From Clostridia bacterium (GTDB taxonomy: Bacteria; Bacillota; Clostridia; Oscillospirales; CAG-272): a stretch of 64,000 bases of DNA. The translations under genes were made by a program, and so were the position numbers. The DNA lies in the NCBI GenBank assembly GCA_017456145.1, contig JAFTJZ010000068.1, forward strand, positions 18,756 to 82,755, in the 5' to 3' direction. The notes under the pieces are model-generated. The model saw nothing but the letters and a program-made list of their open reading frames with translations, was not told the DNA's origin and did not search any database. Of the stretch, positions 50,765-59,243 are shown piece after piece (positions within the stretch are counted from its first letter, which is position 1; every line of letters begins with the position of its first letter).

Positions 50765-51796
50765 TTACAGATGGTGATATATGCCCAGTGGCAGGCAGAA
50801 AGGCGCATCCAGTGCGAGAAAGAGCAGAAACGTGCGCAGATCGCCGTTTTCGATATCCAGTGAAATATTGAAGGGATATCCCGCGCCAACCATGATCTCA
50901 TCATCCGAGCGCGGCAAGCAATCCGCGCGGATCAGACGCAGAGAACACGCCTGCGCGGCGGCGAGAACATCTCCAAGTCCCGGATAGTCATCGCTGTCCT
51001 GCCAGAAGATAAATTCAAAGCAGGCATTGCGGCGTATGCCGTAGAGCAGGGGCATGGGGATCTGCAAGGAGCGCTTGCATAATCCGAACGTCGTCAGATG
51101 GCGCTTGTCAGATGCGGTGACATCGCAGGTCAGCACGATCTTCAATTCATATTTCTGGATCAAGCCGTAAAAGCGGAGCAGCTTTCCGTCCTGCGAATTT
51201 TCAAGCGGAAGAATGCAATATTCACACAGCCCGTTGTATACCTGCTCACAAACGCCCGCAAAGCTACCGAAATATGCGGCCTTGGGGGCTTGAATGTGCG
51301 GAGAAAAATGTAAAAATGCTTCGTCGGCAAAAATATTGCGTTGATAAGCGACTTTGCCTGCAGCTTCCAGATCGACGGGCTCGGTATGACCGAACAATTC
51401 CTGTACCAGTGACGGAATGGTCTGCGGAATCGCAGGCTGGCCGGAAAGTGTGCGACAAAAGGCAAGACGCTCTGCCGTGCCCAGTGTGCGGTAGAGCATC
51501 GAGATCGATCCGCGATGCTCCGCTAACGGAGAGAAAGGGAGATCGCCGTTCTCCATGCGACGTTCGAGGAACAGAGAATGCAGGTCTCCCATATCGGTAT
51601 GATGTGTTTCACCGAAGTCTTCCGCAAAAACATCTGTTCTCTGCGCGTTGTCATCGGATGGGTGGGGATACAACAATTGCCCGGTCAGCTCCTCACTGTG
51701 GAGCAGGGCACATTCAAACAATCGGCACAATCGGTGGTGCGTTGAGGCGATGTTTTCGCCGATGATACGTGCGGGATTCTCATCAGTTGGTCTCAT
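50765..51796 (-). CDS. Divergent PheA-like protein (prephenate dehydratase plus ACT layout)
   Basis: The 343-residue protein follows the prephenate dehydratase plan: a helical N-terminal 90 residues, then VAYQRNIFADEAF, AAYFGSFAGVCEQVYNG and YCILPLENSQDGKLLRFYGLI, then an ACT-like domain (GLGDVLAAAQACSLRLIR ... FNISLDIENGD, ending LGIYHHL). The catalytic TRF motif of dehydratases reads TTF here, and the ESRP phenylalanine-binding motif is not conserved. It may be a non-catalytic relative or an enzyme with a changed substrate. It starts 3 bp after the AI-2E family gene, so the two are co-transcribed. Confidence 0.6.
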   Translation of the reverse strand: MRPTDENPARIIGENIASTHHRLCRLFECALLHSEELTGQLLYPHPSDDNAQRTDVFAEDFGETHHTDMGDLHSLFLERRMENGDLPFSPLAEHRGSISMLYRTLGTAERLAFCRTLSGQPAIPQTIPSLVQELFGHTEPVDLEAAGKVAYQRNIFADEAFLHFSPHIQAPKAAYFGSFAGVCEQVYNGLCEYCILPLENSQDGKLLRFYGLIQKYELKIVLTCDVTASDKRHLTTFGLCKRSLQIPMPLLYGIRRNACFEFIFWQDSDDYPGLGDVLAAAQACSLRLIRADCLPRSDDEIMVGAGYPFNISLDIENGDLRTFLLFLALDAPFCLPLGIYHHL

Positions 51797-51799
51797 CGG

Positions 51800-53431
51800 T
51801 TATTCCCTCGCATCGGCTTGATCATGTCCGTTGGCGTAGTCATTGTTGCTCTCGGTATTGGCGGGGGTATTGTTGGCATCTTGCGCGTCACACGGCGTGT
51901 GGGTGTCCTTGCTCTCGGGAGATGCCTTGCTGCGTACGGGAATATAATCCTCCTTACGCGGTGCTGCAATGCGGCGCTTTTTGTTTTTGTTTTTATTGCT
52001 CTCCAAACGATACTTCATTATGGCAACTCCGTATTTCGTGTAAGCGATTGCATAGGTTACAGTGGTGCGGAGCAGAGAAAGCAAGGAATGCATGATGCCT
52101 TTTTTGTGTGGCTCTTCGGGTGTCTCGGGCTCGTCTACGTAATAATCGTCGATATCGGTCGATAGGTTCTTTTTAGACAGACGCGCATCCGCTGCCTGAC
52201 GGATCAGGGTGACGATGACAGCGAAGACGGGGACACCGACAACCATACCGAAGATGCCCCAGATGCCGCCCATGATGGCAAGGGAGACAATGACGCACAG
52301 CGAGCTGATGCCCGTGGATTGTCCGAGAATCTTGGGGGCGATAATATTGCCGTCAATTTGTTGCATAATGAGGATGGCGATGATAAAGGGGATCGCCTTG
52401 CTCGGGTCAATAATAAAGATAATGAACGCCGAGGGAACAGCACCGAGGAAGGGACCGAAAACGGGAATGATATTGGTTATGGCAACGATAAAGGCGATCA
52501 TCAGTGCAGAGGGGATCTTCAGAATACTGAATACGATCAGACCTACGACGAAAATGATCATGGCATCCAGAATAACGCCTTGGAAATAACGACCGAAGGT
52601 GTTATGCATCATGCTTGCCGTTTCAAAGGTGAACTTTGAAATCTTTTCGTTACAGAAAGCGGTGACGATCTTACGGATCTGTGCCAGACGCAATTCCTTG
52701 GAGCTGAGAAGGTAAAAGGAGATGAAGACCGCAAGGATCACATCCGTCACACCGGAAATCAGCTGCGATGCGTAGGTGGTAAGATAATTGAAGATTACAT
52801 CGAACAAATTACCCGCTTGACTGATCAGTGTCGACGCTGCAGTGATAATTCTATCAGCGGATAAAAATTCTTCTTCAGATTCCAATGCGTCTGCGGGGAG
52901 ATGCTCCATGACGGTGGTGAGAAGATTGTTGATATAGGTGACGGCGTTGGCGATATAATTCTCGAAGTTACTGATCAGATCCTGGACACTGTTGGTCAGC
53001 GAGGGCACCAGAATCAGGCCGAACACGGCGACGACCAGGATCACGAACAAATACGTTAAAATGATGCCCAGCATCCGCTTGACGTGGAAGGATCGAACCT
53101 TAAAGAGCACCCGTCTCTCCCAGAACCGTAGGATGGGGTTACACAGATATGCGATCAACGCGCCCCAGAGAATGGGATTGAGCAGTCCGATGATGATGTT
53201 GAGAAAGTTGGAAAACGCAGGAAGGTTCCCGATCAGATAAAACACCAGCGCAACGGCGATCATGATCAGCGCCGAGGTGGACATGATAACAGCGGTGCGC
53301 TTTTTGCCTTTGGCAGACGACACATCGGTTTGCTGCGGCTCTTGCGGCGATTCTTGCGGCAATTCTTGCGGCAAGCTTTGCCCGGATTCTTGCAGCATAT
53401 CGTCGGGCTTTCGGTTCTGATTTTGATCCAC
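51800..53431 (-). CDS. AI-2E family transporter (TqsA/YtvI-type permease)
   Basis: The 543-residue protein has about eight membrane segments and the PF01594 pattern: ILWGALIAYLCNPILRFWERR, VPSLTNSVQDLISN, GRYFQGVILDAMIIFVVG, NIIPVFGPFLGAVPS and GNIIAPKILGQSTG. Family members export autoinducer-2, ions or other small solutes; substrate cannot be inferred. A Gln/Pro-rich N-terminal tail (about 40 residues) and a long Lys/Asn-rich C-terminal tail flank the core. It heads a minus-strand run with its own promoter. Confidence 0.92.
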   Translation of the reverse strand: MDQNQNRKPDDMLQESGQSLPQELPQESPQEPQQTDVSSAKGKKRTAVIMSTSALIMIAVALVFYLIGNLPAFSNFLNIIIGLLNPILWGALIAYLCNPILRFWERRVLFKVRSFHVKRMLGIILTYLFVILVVAVFGLILVPSLTNSVQDLISNFENYIANAVTYINNLLTTVMEHLPADALESEEEFLSADRIITAASTLISQAGNLFDVIFNYLTTYASQLISGVTDVILAVFISFYLLSSKELRLAQIRKIVTAFCNEKISKFTFETASMMHNTFGRYFQGVILDAMIIFVVGLIVFSILKIPSALMIAFIVAITNIIPVFGPFLGAVPSAFIIFIIDPSKAIPFIIAILIMQQIDGNIIAPKILGQSTGISSLCVIVSLAIMGGIWGIFGMVVGVPVFAVIVTLIRQAADARLSKKNLSTDIDDYYVDEPETPEEPHKKGIMHSLLSLLRTTVTYAIAYTKYGVAIMKYRLESNKNKNKKRRIAAPRKEDYIPVRSKASPESKDTHTPCDAQDANNTPANTESNNDYANGHDQADARE

Positions 53432-53493
53432 AGCTTGTACCTCCTTGTCATCGAGTTTTTGTAAAATATATATTCAAATATCTTACACACTAT

Positions 53494-53522
53494 ATTGTAC
53501 CTCTTTTTTTCGATTTCGTCAA
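53494..53522 (-). promoter_or_regulatory. Sigma-A promoter for the AI-2E family gene
   Basis: On the minus strand TTGACG, 17-base spacer, TACAAT, 63 bp before the start. It diverges from the ispE promoter. Confidence 0.82.
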
Positions 53523-53615
53523 GCCCTATTCACGGATAAAACGGTAAACTTTTCTTAAATTTATATTAATTTTTGTTCATAAATGAAAAATTTACATATT
53601 TTTCCCCTTCAGCTC

Positions 53616-53644
53616 TTGCCAAAAGACGAATTTTGTGTTATATT
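53616..53644 (+). promoter_or_regulatory. Sigma-A promoter for ispE
   Basis: TTGCCA, 17-base spacer, TATATT, 33 bp before ATG 53677. Confidence 0.7.
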
Positions 53645-53676
53645 GTGGGTAGAGTATTTTTTGACGGAGGGATAGG

Positions 53677-54612
53677 ATGAAAACACCCCATTTACAAAAC
53701 GCGACGATCACGCGTCGTGCATACGCCAAGATCAATACCTATCTGGAGGTGCTCAGGCAGCGCACGGACGGGTATCATGAGTTATGCTCACATATGCAGC
53801 TGATCTCGCTGCACGACACGCTGCAGTTATGTATGAAGGTGGAGGACGGAGAGGGCCTGTCGCTCTCGCTGACCTGCGACAATGCGATGTTGTCCTGCGG
53901 AGAAGATAATCTGATCCTGAAGGCTGCACGTGCTTATTTTTCACAGCTTACATTGCCGCAATGTAATCTCTCACTGCACATTGCCTTGCAGAAGAACATT
54001 CCCATGCAGGGGGGGCTTGCGGGAGGGAGTGCGGATGCCGCTGCGGCGCTCCTTGCAATCAATGAGCTGTGCGGCATGCCGATGTGCGAGCAGGAGCTGT
54101 GTGATCTGGGCGCACGGCTTGGGGCGGATATTCCGTTCTGCATCCGAGGGCTGCAGGGGGCGCAGACGGCGCGGGGAATCGGTGAACGCATGACGGCTGC
54201 TCCGGGGGTGAGCGAGGAGGTGACGCTGCTGGTCGTCTCTCCCGGTACGGCGGTTTCCACACCGGCCGCTTTCCGCTTGTTGGATGAGCGATATGGAGAT
54301 GCCGATGCGAATGCACGCGAAATCGAAAATGAGCTGCGGTATACCAAGCATTTGCAGGCTCTGTGCGACGGCGAGCTCTCAAGGCTCGCACAGACCTCCT
54401 TTAACCGCTTTGAGGAGGCTGTATTTGCGCTGCAGCCTGAGACTGAGGCGGTATTCTCACTGGTTTCCTCGCTTGGCGCAGACATGACACGCATGAGCGG
54501 CAGCGGCCCGACCATCGTTGGATATTTTAGCGATGAAACAGCGGCGATACGGGCGCGTGATGCGCTTGCTCAAAGAAAAATTGCCGCATATATTTGCAAA
54601 ACCATCCGATAA
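53677..54612 (+). CDS. ispE: 4-diphosphocytidyl-2-C-methyl-D-erythritol kinase
   Basis: The 311-residue GHMP kinase phosphorylates the CDP-methylerythritol made by IspD and hands it to IspF. Markers are AYAKINTYLEVLRQRTDGYHEL with the catalytic Lys and the ATP loop IPMQGGLAGGSADAAAALLAI, LGADIPFCI and MSGSGPTIVGYF near the end. The ATG is preceded by GGAGGGATAG. ispD and ispF are 48 kb away on the other strand. Confidence 0.97.
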   Translation: MKTPHLQNATITRRAYAKINTYLEVLRQRTDGYHELCSHMQLISLHDTLQLCMKVEDGEGLSLSLTCDNAMLSCGEDNLILKAARAYFSQLTLPQCNLSLHIALQKNIPMQGGLAGGSADAAAALLAINELCGMPMCEQELCDLGARLGADIPFCIRGLQGAQTARGIGERMTAAPGVSEEVTLLVVSPGTAVSTPAAFRLLDERYGDADANAREIENELRYTKHLQALCDGELSRLAQTSFNRFEEAVFALQPETEAVFSLVSSLGADMTRMSGSGPTIVGYFSDETAAIRARDALAQRKIAAYICKTIR

Positions 54613-54647
54613 AACGCATATTTTTTCATCCTTAGGGTGATTACATC

Positions 54648-54676
54648 TTGACTTTTCTATAAAAAAATAGTATAAT
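54648..54676 (+). promoter_or_regulatory. Sigma-A promoter for the nusB operon
   Basis: TTGACT, 17-base spacer, TATAAT, 89 bp before ATG 54765. The following genes to recN are closely spaced and may depend on it. Confidence 0.85.
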
Positions 54677-54764
54677 AATATATTATACTGGCGTATTGTG
54701 TGTATGCGCGCAAAGTTGCGTGATGCAGCGCCAAAATTCCCCGATCACGAAAGGAACTACCGCA

Positions 54765-55286
54765 ATGGCTACAGCTACGAGAAGAGAATTGCGCGAGGCG
54801 GTCTTCACCCTCCTGTTTGAAACCGATTTTCATGCCGATGAGCAGCCGGCAGATATTTATGCGCTGGCGAAGGAGAACAGGGATCTATATGAGGACGAAT
54901 ATATTGATAATACCTACTTTGGCGTGATAGAAAAGCGCGAGGCGCTGGATGTGATGATCGGCAGATTTTCCAAGGATTGGAAGATCACCCGTCTCTCTCA
55001 CGTCAGCCGTGCCGTGCTGCGCTTGGGTGTGTATGAGCTGATGTACAGCGACCTTCCCGTACAGATCGCGCTCAACGAGGCCATCGTGCTTGCTAAGAAA
55101 TTTGATGATCCCAAGGCGCGTCCCTTTGTCAACGGTGTTCTGAACGCCATTAAAAACGAGATTGAGCAAAAGGGGAAGGAGAGCTGTGCTGCCGTGTGTG
55201 AGCAGGCCGCCAAGGAGGCGCAGGCGATTACCGCCGCCCCTTCGGAGGACGCAGCGACTACAGAGGACGCAGCGACACAGGCATGA
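54765..55286 (+). CDS. nusB: Transcription antitermination factor NusB
   Basis: The 173-residue helical protein has TRRELREAVFTLLFETDF, LSHVSRAVLRLGVYELMY, VQIALNEAIVLAKKFDDPKARPFVNG and VLNAIK. NusB with NusE binds boxA RNA in rRNA transcripts. The C-terminal 30 residues are an Ala/Glu/Thr-rich tail beyond the domain. ATG 54765 follows AAAGGAA. It ends in a 4-bp overlap with the TsaD-like gene. Confidence 0.96.
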   Translation: MATATRRELREAVFTLLFETDFHADEQPADIYALAKENRDLYEDEYIDNTYFGVIEKREALDVMIGRFSKDWKITRLSHVSRAVLRLGVYELMYSDLPVQIALNEAIVLAKKFDDPKARPFVNGVLNAIKNEIEQKGKESCAAVCEQAAKEAQAITAAPSEDAATTEDAATQA

Positions 55287-56248
55287 GTACATCCTGCTAT
55301 CTCGGTATCGATACCAGCAATTATACCACCTCGGTTGCCGTGGCGAGCGAGGCGGGGCAGATCCTTGCCAATCTCAAAGCACCCCTTCCCGTCAAGGATG
55401 GAGAGCGGGGGCTGCGTCAGAGCGACGCTTTGTTTGCGCATACCAAGAATCTGCCGTCCCTAATGGAGCAGCTGCGCACAATTTTGCATGAGGGAGAAAT
55501 CCCTCTGCAGATTCGCGGCGTGGGATATTCTTCCCGACCGCGCAGCGTACAGGGCTCGTATATGCCTTGCTTTTTGGCAGGGGTGAGCACAGCCAAGGCC
55601 ATCGTTGCCGCGACGGGGGCGCAGGAGGTGGAGCTTTCTCATCAGGATGGGCACATCATGGCGGCGATGTACTCGGCGGGAGCGATCGACACGTTATTGC
55701 GCGCGCCGTTTGCCGCGTTTCATGTCTCCGGCGGCACGACCGAGCTTTTATACGTGCAGCCCGAGGGGCGTGCCTTTACCGTCAGACTTCTGGGACAATC
55801 GCTGGATCTGCACGCAGGGCAGGCGGTTGATCGCATCGGTGTTGCTATGGGAATGCATTTCCCGTGCGGGCGGGCGATGGAGGCAGCTGCTGCGACCTGT
55901 GTCGGGAAGGTACCAAAGCCGCGCGTCAGCGTCAAGGGCTGCGACGCACATCTCTCGGGGCTGGAAAATCTTGCCCTGGATCTTTATCGGAAAACCAACG
56001 ATATTCCGCTGACGGCGGCATATACGTTGGATTTTATCGCTGCAACGCTGCTGAAAATGTGCGACGGTGTTCGGGATGCCTATGGGGATTTACCTCTGCT
56101 CTTTGCGGGCGGTGTGATGAGTAACCGTCGGATACAGGGAATGATTGCCGCGCGGTATCCGTCGGCGCATTTTTCCGCGCCCGAATATTCCGCGGACAAT
56201 GCGGCGGGCGTTGCACTGCTTTGTCGCAGAGCACTGCTTGCAGAATAA
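55283..56248 (+). CDS. TsaD/Kae1-family paralogue (peptidase M22-like)
   Basis: The 321-residue ASKHA-fold protein begins LGIDTSNYTTSVAVA and has the metal-binding pair His120 and His124 in LSHQDGHIMAA, HVSGGTTELL and SADNAAGVALL. True TsaD has NHxxGH and a GPGL segment; here the first reads SHQDGH and the second is replaced by YSSRPRSVQGSYMPCF. So it is a divergent paralogue, not obviously the t6A enzyme, although tsaB and tsaE occur at 6-7 kb. The ATG overlaps nusB as ATGA, and xseA follows 24 bp later. Confidence 0.85.
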   Translation: MSTSCYLGIDTSNYTTSVAVASEAGQILANLKAPLPVKDGERGLRQSDALFAHTKNLPSLMEQLRTILHEGEIPLQIRGVGYSSRPRSVQGSYMPCFLAGVSTAKAIVAATGAQEVELSHQDGHIMAAMYSAGAIDTLLRAPFAAFHVSGGTTELLYVQPEGRAFTVRLLGQSLDLHAGQAVDRIGVAMGMHFPCGRAMEAAAATCVGKVPKPRVSVKGCDAHLSGLENLALDLYRKTNDIPLTAAYTLDFIAATLLKMCDGVRDAYGDLPLLFAGGVMSNRRIQGMIAARYPSAHFSAPEYSADNAAGVALLCRRALLAE

Positions 56249-56272
56249 CGTACAAAGAAGGGAGGCTTTGCC

Positions 56273-57496
56273 GTGAACGGACAGAGTGCCAATACCGTCT
56301 GGAGTATTACAGAGGTTAACGAATATATTCGCTTGGTTCTGGAGAGTCAGACACCACTGAACAACATCTGGCTGCGCGGAGAGATCTCCAATTTCAAAAA
56401 TCATTATAAAACAGGCCATTATTATTTTACCGTCAAGGATGAAATGAGTGCTTTGCGGGCGGTCATGTTCCGCGGTGCCAATGCGTCGCTGACCTTTGTG
56501 CCGCAGGATGGTATGAAGGTGCTGCTGCGGGGGAAGATTGTATCTTATCCCCGCGACGGGCAGACGCAGATCGTCGTTGCCGAGATGGTGCCCGATGGCG
56601 CAGGGTCGCTGGCAATTGCGTTTGAGCAGCTGCGGCGGCGATTGGAGGCGGAGGGCTTGTTCGCCGCGGAACGAAAGAGACCGCTGCCTCGTTATCCGAA
56701 AAGCATCGGTATTGTAACCTCGCCGACGGGGGCCGCCATTCACGATATGATCCGCGTAGCGGGACGGCGTTATCCTGCGGCACGCTTGATCCTTTATCCT
56801 GCCTTGGTGCAGGGAGAGGGTGCACCGCTGTCTTTACGCACAGGCGTTGATTTTTTTAATTCGGTTGAGGATCTGGTCGACGTCATCATTCTTGGCCGCG
56901 GCGGAGGATCAATGGAGGATCTCTGGGCGTTTAACGACGAGGCGCTTGCCAGATGCGTCGCTGCCTCCCGTATTCCCGTGATCAGTGCGGTCGGGCATGA
57001 ATCGGACGTTACCATATGTGACTTTGTTGCGGATTATCGCGCCTCAACCCCCTCTGCGGCGGCGGAGGCGGCGGTGCCCGATCGAACGGATTTACTCCAG
57101 ATGCTTTCTCATTATGCCTCCGCGCTGCAGCGGCGGGTAGACGGTGAGCTGCGGGCGCGGGAGGATGCTTTGCGTGTCAGAGCCGAGAACCGTATGCTAC
57201 GCGCACCCGAAGAGCTCTTCGATCTGCGCCGATTGCATCTGTGTCATCGCGAGGAACGCGTACAATCGCTGCTCAAGGCGGGATTGGAATCGAGTCGCGC
57301 TGCACTGGCAAGGACGGCGGCTGCATTGGATGGGCGAAATCCGCTGTCCATTCTCACCCGCGGTTATGCGATGGTGACCGATGCACAAGGGGCAACACGC
57401 ACCAAGGCCGCAAGCTTTACGGCAGGAGAGCAAGCAGTGCTTTGCTTTGCCGACGGTACCGTAAAGACAACCGTGGATGCTACAATATTGAAATAA
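56273..57496 (+). CDS. xseA: Exodeoxyribonuclease VII large subunit
   Basis: The 407-residue subunit has an N-terminal OB fold (WLRGEISNFKNHYKTGHYYFT), RYPKSIGIVTSPTGAAIHDM, the catalytic region DVIILGRGGGSMEDLWAFNDE, SAVGHESDVTICDFVAD and STPSAAAE, then a coiled-coil C-terminal part. With XseB it degrades single-stranded DNA in both directions. GTG 56273 has AGAAGGGAGG upstream. xseB follows in 13 bp. Confidence 0.97.
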   Translation: MNGQSANTVWSITEVNEYIRLVLESQTPLNNIWLRGEISNFKNHYKTGHYYFTVKDEMSALRAVMFRGANASLTFVPQDGMKVLLRGKIVSYPRDGQTQIVVAEMVPDGAGSLAIAFEQLRRRLEAEGLFAAERKRPLPRYPKSIGIVTSPTGAAIHDMIRVAGRRYPAARLILYPALVQGEGAPLSLRTGVDFFNSVEDLVDVIILGRGGGSMEDLWAFNDEALARCVAASRIPVISAVGHESDVTICDFVADYRASTPSAAAEAAVPDRTDLLQMLSHYASALQRRVDGELRAREDALRVRAENRMLRAPEELFDLRRLHLCHREERVQSLLKAGLESSRAALARTAAALDGRNPLSILTRGYAMVTDAQGATRTKAASFTAGEQAVLCFADGTVKTTVDATILK

Positions 57497-57509
57497 GAGG
57501 AATTTTACC

Positions 57510-57767
57510 ATGGCAGACAGCAATAAGAAAGCAAGCTTTGAGCAAAATCTGAATCGTTTGGATGAGATCATCCGTCTACTTGAAAAGGACAGCGTACCGC
57601 TGGATGAGCTGATCGGGCTTTACGAGGAGGGCGTGGGACTTTTGCGTCTTTGCAATTCTCAATTGGATGAGGCGCAGCAAAAGGTCAAGATGCTGCAGAT
57701 ATCGCCCGACGGAACACGGGCAAAGCTGGTTGATTTTGAAGAAGAAAACGGAGGAGAGCCGTCATGA
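57510..57767 (+). CDS. xseB: Exodeoxyribonuclease VII small subunit
   Basis: The 85-residue helical protein shows FEQNLNRLDEIIRLLEKDSVPLD-type sequence, LYEEGVGLLRLCNSQLDEAQQKV, the usual XseB pattern. Several copies bind the coiled coil of XseA. Its TGA overlaps the ATG of the prenyl synthase gene by 4 bp. Confidence 0.95.
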   Translation: MADSNKKASFEQNLNRLDEIIRLLEKDSVPLDELIGLYEEGVGLLRLCNSQLDEAQQKVKMLQISPDGTRAKLVDFEEENGGEPS

Positions 57768-58711
57768 GCACGTCTTACATTACCGCGCAGGAGAGAGCCG
57801 CCGCCGAGGAGATGCTGCGTGAATATGCCGCCCTTCTTGGAGAAACGGTAACCAAGATACCCACGATGGCGCAGGGGCTGCGTGCCTTGTCCGAGGATGA
57901 GACACTGCGCACCCTTTGGGATGCCGAGCAATACAGCCTGACAGCGGGCGGCAAGCGTATCCGCGGGGCACTGGTCATGGAGACCTGTCGGATGCTGGGA
58001 GGACGGGACGAGCACGCGTTGCCGCTGGCTTGTGCCATTGAGATGATCCACACCTTCTCGCTGATCCACGATGATCTGCCGTGTATGGACAATGACGATC
58101 TGCGCCGCGGCAAGCCCACCAACCACAAGGTTTACGGGGAGGCAATTGCATTGCTGGCGGGTGACGGATTGATGGTCGATGCGATGACGCTGATCGCCCA
58201 GAGTGAGGCGTTGCCCATACAGATGCGGCTGGATGCCATCTCGACACTGGCGCAGGCAACAGGCAGTACGGGTATGGTCGGCGGTCAGCTGATCGACCTT
58301 GAGAGCGAGGGGAAAGACATTCCTCTGGAGCATTTGCAGCTGCTGCATCAAAGAAAGACGGGGGCATTATTCCGCGCGGCGTTGCTGCTGGGCGCGATCG
58401 CCGCGGGGAAGAGCGAGGAGAAGGATGCTGCGGTCTTTGCCGCATTGCGTGAATATGCAGCAGGCGTGGGACTCGCGTTTCAGGTATTGGACGACATTTT
58501 AGATGTGACTGCCGATCCTGCGTTGCTTGGCAAGACCAAGGGCAAGGATCGGGCAGAGGAGAAAAACAGCTTTTTGAAATATTATTCCATTTCCGAGGCG
58601 CAAGCCCTGGCAAACGATCTGACCGCACGCGCAGTAGAGGCACTCATGCCGTTGGCGGGTAGTGAGCGGATACGTGCACTGGCGAAATATCTGCAGAACA
58701 GAGCGTATTGA
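57764..58711 (+). CDS. ispA: Polyprenyl (farnesyl/geranylgeranyl) diphosphate synthase
   Basis: The 315-residue trans-prenyltransferase condenses IPP with allylic diphosphates. The first aspartate-rich motif is DDLPCMDNDD at 103-112 and the second is QVLDDILD, with GGKRIRGAL and GEAIALLAGDGL between. The two residues in the first DDxxxxD motif and the length match short-chain (C15/C20) synthases. It lies next to xseB, a common arrangement in bacteria. It is about 20 residues longer than IspA because of a longer N-terminus. Confidence 0.93.
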   Translation: MSTSYITAQERAAAEEMLREYAALLGETVTKIPTMAQGLRALSEDETLRTLWDAEQYSLTAGGKRIRGALVMETCRMLGGRDEHALPLACAIEMIHTFSLIHDDLPCMDNDDLRRGKPTNHKVYGEAIALLAGDGLMVDAMTLIAQSEALPIQMRLDAISTLAQATGSTGMVGGQLIDLESEGKDIPLEHLQLLHQRKTGALFRAALLLGAIAAGKSEEKDAAVFAALREYAAGVGLAFQVLDDILDVTADPALLGKTKGKDRAEEKNSFLKYYSISEAQALANDLTARAVEALMPLAGSERIRALAKYLQNRAY

Positions 58712-58749
58712 TATGCGCAAGCCTATTGAATGGAAGAGAGGACGTTCAT

Positions 58750-59217
58750 TTGTCTGTATTTTTTGATTTGATCGGGAATTACTGGCTGATCAGCGCGGTA
58801 TGTGCGTGGTTTGTTGCGCAGCTGCTCAAAACTCTGACGGGGATGTTCCGTGAGCGGGATTTCAGCCTGGTTACCCTGATGTTTTCCACGGGCGGTATGC
58901 CCAGCTCGCATACGGCAAGCGTGGTGGCACTGACGACAGCCGCAGGGCTGACCTACGGGCTTGGTTCCTTTGCCTTTGCGGCATCGTTTATGTTTGCTAT
59001 GGTGGTCATGATCGATGCTACGGGTGTGCGGCGTGAGACGGGCGAGCAAGCAAAGATTCTGAACCGTATGATGAAACAGCTGTTTGAGGCAAAGGACAGC
59101 GAGGAGTGGAACCGCACACTCAAGGAGCTGGTGGGACACACACCGATGCAGGTGTTTGCGGGAGCGGGAGTTGGCATCGTCGTGCCGCTGCTCATCCGAT
59201 TCACCCCTTGGTTCTGA
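58750..59217 (+). CDS. Divergent PAP2 family (YuiD-like) membrane protein
   Basis: The 155-residue protein has four or five membrane segments and the family motif GGMPSSHTASVVALT, with the later MIDATGVRRETGEQAKILN. The SSH triplet resembles the acid phosphatase motif of PAP2 enzymes, but activity is unproven. I chose TTG 58750, which has GAGAGGA eight bases upstream; the frame is open from 58708 within the end of the prenyl synthase gene. Its place after ispA fits a role with prenyl diphosphates, which is inference. Confidence 0.85.
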   Translation: MSVFFDLIGNYWLISAVCAWFVAQLLKTLTGMFRERDFSLVTLMFSTGGMPSSHTASVVALTTAAGLTYGLGSFAFAASFMFAMVVMIDATGVRRETGEQAKILNRMMKQLFEAKDSEEWNRTLKELVGHTPMQVFAGAGVGIVVPLLIRFTPWF

Positions 59218-59243
59218 TATGATGATGAAAGGAGCGGACGGCC

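Noticed and set aside
53340-53395. Short TTCTTGCGG-like direct repeats
   Set aside because: They are codon-level repeats encoding the Gln/Glu/Pro-rich N-terminus of the AI-2E family protein; no CRISPR-like spacing.
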